From Plazaster borealis (Eukaryota > Echinodermata > Asteroidea > Forcipulatida > Labidiasteridae), in assembly GCA_021014325.1 (NCBI GenBank), contig CM037472.1, forward strand, positions 25,715,063-25,779,062: DNA of 64,000 nucleotides, given 5' to 3'. The first letter of the stretch is position 1. Every line of letters begins with the position of its first letter. Shown here in pieces: positions 38,901 through 47,900 of the stretch. The position numbers were made by a program, and so were the translations under genes. The notes below the pieces were generated by a model. That model made no database searches, was not told the DNA's origin, and saw nothing but the letters and a program-made list of their open reading frames with translations.

Positions 38901-41900
38901 TTCTTGTAAAAAAAGCGATATGATGAAATTGAATACAGTAAATACTTTCAAGTTAATATAAACTGTATCAAAATTCGGCGCTAGTGTTTTTATTCTATAA
39001 TACTGTAAAGAGATGTGAAGAGATGTTACTGTAGAAAACAAAGATGAAACACTGAACTACAAAAAGGCCCCTTGCATAGGTTTCCATCGCCGAGGACAAA
39101 CAATGGAAACGTGCTTGGTAAGTACGCACAACGCACAACTCTCCGTCAATAATAGGTCTTCCTTTGACCTCAGTGAGGGCGCTGTTTGGCTTAAGCTTGT
39201 GACGCCATAAGCTGGGTATCTATTTATTTCTTCCAATAACAAAATGTCAAGACAAAGAATATTAGAATATAGCTACATCAGATAGACAGTGCCTCCTGAG
39301 CGATCTTTACAATTTATAATTAAGATAATGATACTATTAAATTATTAACCACATACCTGAAACTGTGATAAGATTCCTGAAGTGTTGTAGGACAACCTCC
39401 TGTAGTTTGGCCATCTTTGGGTGGCTGGTAACATAGGGTTTTGATTCTTTCACCCTTGAAGTCCCTGTGCAAAACACAATAACAATAACAATAACCGGTG
39501 TGTTGTGGCCTAGTGGTTAAAGAGCACTGGATTCAAGCTCTGGTGTTTCTGATCAGCAGAGTGTGGTTTTGAGTCCTGGTCAGGACACTTGTGTCCTTAA
39601 GCAAAACACTTAACCATTATTGCTGCATCCTTTGGAAGGGTAGGTAAAGCCTTAGGTCCCGTGTGTTGTGTAAAGCATGTAAAAGAACCCAGTGCACTTA
39701 TCGTTAAGAGAAGGGGTTCGCCCCAGTGTTCCTGGTTTGATTGGCTGCATATTGCACCACAGCACCTTCTAAACCATTACATAGTGCTATGTAAAGGAAT
39801 AGGTCTCATACTTTCAAACGTAGCTCCGCATACCTTGCAGAAAAAAAACCCTGAGCGCTTTGAGACGCCCATCGGGTGTAAACAAGCGCTGTATAAGAAC
39901 TAGGTATTATTATTTTTAAGATGGTTCAACTCGTTGTCTTTGGGTGAGAGGTGCGAATCCTTAACCATTATTTTTTAAACACCTATTCATAGTTAGGTTT
40001 TGGGCATAGATCTATATATCGTTGACGTGTCTGTTCATGGTTGTGGGTGTGACGTGTCTGTTCATGGTTGTGGGTGTGACGTGTCTGTTCATGGTTGTGG
40101 GTGTGACGTGTCTGTTCATGGTTGTGGGTGTGACGTGTCCGTTCATGGTTGTGGGTGTGACGTGTCCGTTCATGGTTGTGGGTGTGACGTGTCTGTTCAT
40201 GGTTGTGGGTGTGACGTGTCTGTTCATGGTTGTGGGTGTGACGTGTCTGTTCATGGTTGTGGGTGTGACGTGTCCGTTCATGGTTGTGGGTGTGATGTGT
40301 CCGTTCATGGTTGTGGGTGTGATGTGTCCGTTCATGGTTGTGGGTGTGATGTGTCTGTTCATGGTTATGGGTGTGATGTGTCTGTTCATGGTTGTGGGTG
40401 TGACGTGTCCGTTCATGGTTGTGGGTGTGATGTGTCCGTTCATGGTTGTGGGTGTGATGTGTCCGTTCATGGTTGTGGGTGTGATGTGTCCGTTCATGGT
40501 TGTGGGTGTGATGTGTCCGTTCATGGTTGTGGGTGTGATGTGTCTGTTCATGGTTGTGGTTGTGATGTGTCTGTTCATGGTTGTGGGTGTGATGTGTCCG
40601 TTCATGGTTGTGGGTGTGATGTGTCTGTTCATGGTTGTGGGTGTGACGTGTCCGTTCATGGTTGTGGGTGTGATGTGTCCGTTCATGGTTGTGGGTGTGA
40701 TGTGTCTGTTCATGGTTGTGGGTGTGACGTGTCTGTTCATGGTTGTGGGTGTGATGTGTCCGTTCATGGTTGTGGGTGTGATGTGTCTGTTCATGGTTGT
40801 GGGTGTGACGTGTCCGTTCATGGTTGTGTTATTGATGTGTCCGTTCATGGTTGTGGGTGTGATGTGTCTGTTCATGGTTGTGGGTGTGACGTGTCTGTTC
40901 ATGGTTGTGGGTGTGATTCCAGCCAGAGGTACTTGTGGGTTTTGTCTTTCACAACTCAGAATATTGGCGCAATTCATCTGACGTCATCACCCAATTTTGG
41001 TTGCGCCATTTTGGGAGTCAGATTCCTGGTGTCATGCGTTACCTGGCAGTGTGTATTTTAAGCGACGCACTCGCGTAGTGAGATGCGCATCGTATCTTGG
41101 CATTCAATTTGACAGTAAAAAATGGCAGATCATTGGCAGACTGTACAGGGCAAATGCAGTGCTTTATTTACATAATGTTATTATGTTCATAATAATAAAA
41201 ATAATAATAATGGCTTCTTATATATCGCTCATGTCCGTCACTCAGTGACGCTCAAGGCGCTTCAACATTCAGTATTTTCCTGCAAGGTATGTGGGGCTAC
41301 GTAAGTATGAGACCTACTCCTTTACATAGCACCATGTAATGATTTACAAGGTGCTGTGGCGCAATATGCAGCCAATCAAACCAGGAACACCGGGGCAAAC
41401 CCCTTCTCTTTTCGATAAATGCACTGGGTTCTTTTATGTGCATTACACAACACACGGGACGAACGGCTAAAGTCCCATCCAGAGGACGAAACCTGTGGTT
41501 AAGAGTCTTGCTTAAGGACACAAGTGTCACGACTGGGATTCGAACCCACACTCTGCTGATCAGAAACACCAGAGCTTGAGTTCGGTGTTCTTATCCGCTC
41601 GGCCACGACACACCACATGTACATGTATATCACAGACATGCAACTTTGTAAATTTTGCACGCAAAAAACCCCAGAGAAAATGGCCGAACACAATTAACCC
41701 TGTACAGTGTTTTTCAGTTTTCTATGACACTATTATTATTAAAGGCAGGGTATACTTTTGGTAATTGTCAAAGACCAGTATCCTCACTTGGTGTATCCCA
41801 ACATATGCAGAAAATAACAATCATGTGAAATTTTTAGCTCAATTGGTCATCGAAAATGCAAGAGATTAGTGAAAGAAAAAACACCCTTGTTGCATAGATT

Positions 41901-44900
41901 TAAGTGCTTTCAAATGCCCGAGATGAAGCCTTTCTCAGATTCAAACTTTGGGGTGAAAAATTACATCTTCCTCTAAAACTACATTACTTCAAAGGGGGTC
42001 GTTTCTAACAAAGTTTTATAATATCAACAGCTCTCCAGCAGTGCTCTTTACCAATTATTTTTTCATGGTCATTAACTTGTGGAGTAATTACCAAAAGTAT
42101 ACCCTGCCTTCAAAGAAAATTTAAGAAATCAGCTGATCAGCATACAGGTTGCATGCTAAGATCAGTGGAGGGCAACAACTAATTAACATCCAATAAGTTA
42201 AAGGGGCACACAGCCTTCTAATTGGGCGCTTTGGGCTAAAAAAAAAAGCGTTTGTTTTTAAATGAACATACTCTAGTTGTAAAAATATTTTTAAAGTAGA
42301 AAATAATTATTCACATAATATTGCTTTGAAATTGCATGGTTTTGTGTATTTCATGACAGAACACGGTCTGTTATTTCAAGGAACCAAGTTTTTGTCTCCA
42401 AAAATTTATGTTTACTACTCATGAATTAAAAATAAATTTGATGGTTTTGTGCATGAACAACTCCTAAAAATGATAAGGAGTAATTCCAAACAGCAATTTC
42501 TTTTTGAGAGATTTGAAGACCAATGTGCCCCTTTAAGTTTATTGAAGAAACAAATTTATGATATATATACCTGGTGATGAGAACAGTCTACTTCTATTCA
42601 AACCCTCCTCCTCTTCTCCAAATTTATCCTTTAATTTGTCCATTAAACTGATGAATTCCCCGTTCCTCATCAGCTCTTGTCTAGTCCTGGAGAAGCCCTT
42701 GGCTCCATCGATGGTGCTCTGTAGGAAGCTGTACAAGGAGCGAAGGCCGTGCTGGAGCAGCAACTCAAAGCCGTGGTAGAGGCTGATGGATAGGGCATAG
42801 TCTCCCTCTACGGGGCCAGTGGCCTATGTGGGCGTCAAAGAACAAGCAAAGAGGAAGGCGCTAGACATCTTTAATGATGCAACCTTAATGACGCATTCAA
42901 ACCAATGCAATCCAACAGAGGCAAGGCAGGGTCTAGGGCCGATTTTCGCAAAGAGCTAAGATTCATCTTGACCCTTTCCTTACCATTGGCGACTTTAGTT
43001 GACTGCACTCATACCCCCTCTTCCTTACCATTGGCGACTTTAGTCGACCAAAGTTACACACAAAAAAACACTCACGCCTTTAGCACAAAGGCCATTTTAA
43101 TAAAGCTGTATAGTTCTGTCCATGTTCACCTTCCATACCCAAGCTTACCATCATTGTAAAGAGAACGATCGGATCTTTCCAATGATGGTAAAATAAAATA
43201 AGGTTGCTATTATGCAATCTCTTCAAATTGGAGTTGAAAGATCTGAAATGCCTAACACCTACGGAGCGCCATATTGGTTGTGTACAAAAAAGTGTTTGAG
43301 ATTACAGATCACACTGAAGAAAGAAAGACAAAGAACTTTGACATTTTTTGTCTGATTTCAATGATTTTTAGAATATATGAATGAGTTTTCGATAAGTAAG
43401 AACTTTGTTATTACTTATTTTGCTGTAAAACAATATCTTGAAGGAGATAATGGAGTTTTTAAAAATGGCCTTTGAACAAAAGCTTTCTGTTGTGTAAGAA
43501 TGTGTGCTTCACGCTTGAGTGGTCAAACAATGCGGTTGTTTATGTCAAAACAATTCGGAAAGATGAGTTGACAATATATTGATAGTGCTTTGTATTGTGG
43601 CATCACACTTTGCTTAGCAATTAAGATTGATACACACATAAGATCAATCTTAACTCTTTGTGCAATCGTCCCCTGGTTCTTGTTTCTTACAATCGACAAT
43701 CGTGGTCTTGACCAGGATTACCATAAAGTCAAAAGGTACATTTCCCAATTGTCACGACTAGAGGCACAGCCTCTATTTGACAACATGGATTTGAATGAGA
43801 GAAAACCATGAATGCTTCACTGTGATAAACGTCTGTTGGGGTTTGACTTTCTAACCCCTCTGATATGACCTTTGACCTTACCTTGACATGGGAAGGTGGG
43901 TCTTGACGGAAGGCTTCCCTTGATTTGAGGATCTGGAACTTGGTCAACGTTGCTGGGTCCTGATTGTAGAGGGCACCACAGCGATTGAGACGCGCGATAT
44001 ACACACTCAACATCTGCAATATCAAATAAAAAGCAATAATAACTGATTATTTCAAAGTTATCAAATTTCTTTGCAAAATTCCACTTGGTGAAATGTACTT
44101 AAGTAGAACTTAGAAAGCTTTGTTTCAAGTCCAACAATTGTTTGTCTTTCAGAGAATAAGAAACTGACAAGCCCAGCTAAAGATTTTGGGTCCATTATCG
44201 AGAAAATCAAATTAGTCGTAGTCATCCAAAGTTCAGAGTTCAAAGTTTAAGTTGCAGATTTTTACACTCATGAAAATCTGACCCGTGAGGACATGGGCAA
44301 CTGCATGCTGCACAGGAACCTTGGGAAAGCCATCACAAATGTCCGGTGGTGGATGCCATTGGAAATGACAACACAACACACATAAACAGGTATGCTAGTG
44401 TGACAGGAGCAGTTTGTGCTCAGACATAACCGTATAATCAGCATTCTCCATTAACAGTGGTCTGTTGGCCAAATGCCAGTTAAAACACCAGAGGACCAGT
44501 CAACGTTCACTCCAAGTGGTCCAGCTTGCTAGTTCAGTGTTGAAAAACATCTACAACTCTTTAAATACGGACTAGTGAAAAAGCTGGTGGACTAGTGAAA
44601 TGACAAGCTGACTAGTCCTGCTGGACGCTCACTAAAAAATTAAGAGCAAACCCTGATTATATTTGTATTCTTTTAAAGGCACTGTACACGTTTGGTAATT
44701 ACTCAAAATATATATTAGCAAAAAAACTTACTTGGTAACGAGCAACGGAGAGCTGTTGATAGTATAAAACATTGTGAGATACGACTCCCTCTGAAGTAAC
44801 AATGTTTTTGAGAAAGAGGTAATTTCTCACTAAAATAATAAAAACTTCTTGCAAGAAGTTTTTATTCCTATCTGAAAGCACACAAATTTGTACAACAAGG

Positions 44901-47900
44901 GTGTTTTTTTCTTTCATCATTTTCTTGCAACTTCGATGAGCAATTGAGCCCAAATTTTCACAGGCTTGTTATTTTATGCATATGTTGGGATACACCAAGT
45001 GAGAATACTGGTCTTTGACAATTTCCAAACGTGTTCAGTGCCTTTAAGGAAGGCAAGAGAGGGAGGGGGTATTCAGTAAAGTGTTACCAAAGACTCCGCT
45101 AGAGGAAGTGCCATACTTTACCTTCAAGTACTGATCTCGGAAAGATTTCATGAGATCATCCAGAGGAACCACAACTTTCTCCACTTTGCGCTCGTGGACG
45201 TAGCGCTGAATATCAATGGACTCCTCAGAACGGATCTCAATATGAGAGATGAGAAGGTTTGTCAGAACTTGTTGTACGGCCTGGCGGGGATCAAAAGAAT
45301 TATATATCACTGGGTCAGTAGTAACTGTGTCTTAATACAAAAAAAAGAACTTGTTCAATGCAACTTCGTTTTTTATTTTTGTGTGTGAAATAGGAGAAAT
45401 TTTGTATTTTGTATTTGTGCTTGCTTGAGGTATAATCTGGGCCCAATTGCACAGAGCTGCTTAAAGGTATCGTACACGTTTGGTAACGACTCAAAACAAA
45501 TATTAGCATAAAAACTTACTTGGTAACAAGCAACGGAGAGCTGTTGATAGTATAAAAACACTGTGGGAAACGACTCCCTCTGAAGTAAAGTAGTTTTTGA
45601 GAAAAAGGTAATTTCTCACTAAAATAATAAAAAATTCTTGCAAGAAGTTTTTATTCCTATCTGAAAGCACACAAATTTGTACAACAAGGGTGTTTTTTGT
45701 TTCATCATTTTCTTGCAACTTCGATGACCAATTGAGCCCAAATTTTCACAGGCTTGTTATTTTATGCATATGTTGGGATACACCAAGTGAGAACACTGGT
45801 CTTTGACAATTTCCAAACGTGTTCAGTGCCTTTAAAACTATGGCATTTCAAGCGAAACTATTTCAAGGGAAGTTTTCTACCATGACCATCTTTATACCAT
45901 AAGAGTTATGTGCAAATCTGTGAGCATTTATATTTTCATTCTTACCAATGTTGTACACACCAGCTTCTCATAAATAAACAAACCACAAAGCAACTTTACA
46001 CAAAATGTTTTACGGATCTTACCTTCAGATCACTTCCTGGTGTAGCACTAAGAGCCAATACTCGAAACTCGCTTGAGTATTTATACAATTCCCGTATGAC
46101 CTGTTGTAGTCATTAAAAAACAAGGTAGTTTTTGCAACATGGTACAAGAGTTCCTGAATTTCACACAAATAACTAATATAACAAAAATTGTGACAAATGG
46201 TCTCAAACTCTATTTTTATGTTGTATTTGGGGGAAAACGTCTATTAGAATGATAGATGGAACAATAATTATTCTTACTTGGTTTTTGTTGTGGTTTTTTT
46301 GTGATCTGTTTTACACTTCTTCTTTTGGGGTGTGTGTAGGGGGTAGGGGTGGGGTGCAGGGGTACTAACTAGTCGTGTGTCATGGCCAAGCGGTAAAGAG
46401 CACAAAACTCAAGCTCTGGTGTTTCTGATCGGCAGAGTGTGGGTTCGAGTCCTGGTCTGGGCACTTGTGTTCTTGAGAAGATTCTTTACCATAATTGCTT
46501 TGTCCTTTGGATGGAACATTAAGCCATAGGTCCTGTGTACTAGGGTTGGTAGTGCACGTAAAAGAACCCAGAACACTTATTGCGGAAGAGTAGGGGTTAA
46601 ACCCGGTGTTTCTGGTTCACATAGCAAGCACTCTTGTTTACAGGTTTCCTCAGGCTTGCGAGCTACAGTGATTAAGTTCACTTATGAGGCATCCTTGGTT
46701 TCATTACCAGAAATATATAATAATAATAATAACAAAAATGATTTATTGTGTAATACCTGGCAGTATGCGTGGTTACCCAATGCCTTGTGCGCTTCATCAA
46801 CGACTAGGCATTTAACCTGTTGAGTTGGACACGCCCTTCTGCTCAGGTCATTCATCAGGACTTGAGGGGTCAGGAAGAAAACGCGGCATCTATGCCACTC
46901 CTTCTTTCGTTCCACTGGGGGCATGTTACCTACAATGAGAGGTTGGGGAAAGAAGAATTAGTAGCAATAATGACCTGCCGGATCATGAACATCTTGTTGT
47001 ACAAGGGGATAATTTGTCGGTTGTACCACGAACTAACGTATGGTGCACTACAGCCAAAACTCCATTATTGGAAAAATCCCGGTTGAAGTTTAACTATTTT
47101 TTAAACCTCTGTTACAGAGACTGGTTACTATTTTTCAGAAGAAAAAAAAATACTAAAATAAAGCTGACTCCTTCATTGGTACAGAACTGTCAATGTGTTT
47201 TCAATCTTGCAACTGTTTTGATGAGTTATTAATTCCTAATCACTTTGTGAAAACAATAAAATGAGATGTGCACGCAAAGCGCTGTGTACAACAAATGCTT
47301 ACGGTGCTTCATGAAAAAGCTAAACTTCAACAGGTCAAAAGATACACCACTTCGTGAAAATGCAGAAATCAAACTGAGCTTGTTTGGCACCGTGCCAGCA
47401 CTAACCCTATATGTTTCCTTGGATGTGGGCGTATCGTGATACGCCACTTCATGGAAACACAGAATGGCAAATCTAGTGATATGCCAGTCATGCTAATTAG
47501 TGTTATTATGAAACTGTGGTGTTAGGTCCTGAAACTTGTTCGAAATTTTAAAAAGTAATGAATATTTCAATAATTTGTACAAAAAATGATTAGCAAAATG
47601 TGATTTTTAACCCATACATCAGTTCGTCGCGAGACCAACAATTTTAAAGCCTGGTATTAAAACAACACATTCATGAGTCGTTTGACATTCGTGTTAACAT
47701 TTACAATGAGCACCAAGCCTTAACAGTTACCTGTCATTTCCGCCATGTCCATTTGGGGTATGCCCATCACATTGTAGCATGCCTCGATCTGCTGAGCCAC
47801 CAGAGGTTTAGTCGGTGCCATAAAGACTACCTTCCCCTCGGGGTACCAGCGGTAAAAGTTATACATGACAACCGCTGCCACGAAAGTCTTGCCTAAGGAG

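Noticed and set aside
40025..40917. Possible CRISPR array
   Set aside because: Units are contiguous with no spacers and the genome is animal.
40000..41061. Open frames of 353, 321 and 319 codons on both strands with a nine-residue repeat
   Set aside because: They are created by a 27-bp tandem repeat without stops in several frames, inside a FANCM intron. There is no start context, no unique domain, and the variation is at CpG sites, not at codon positions.
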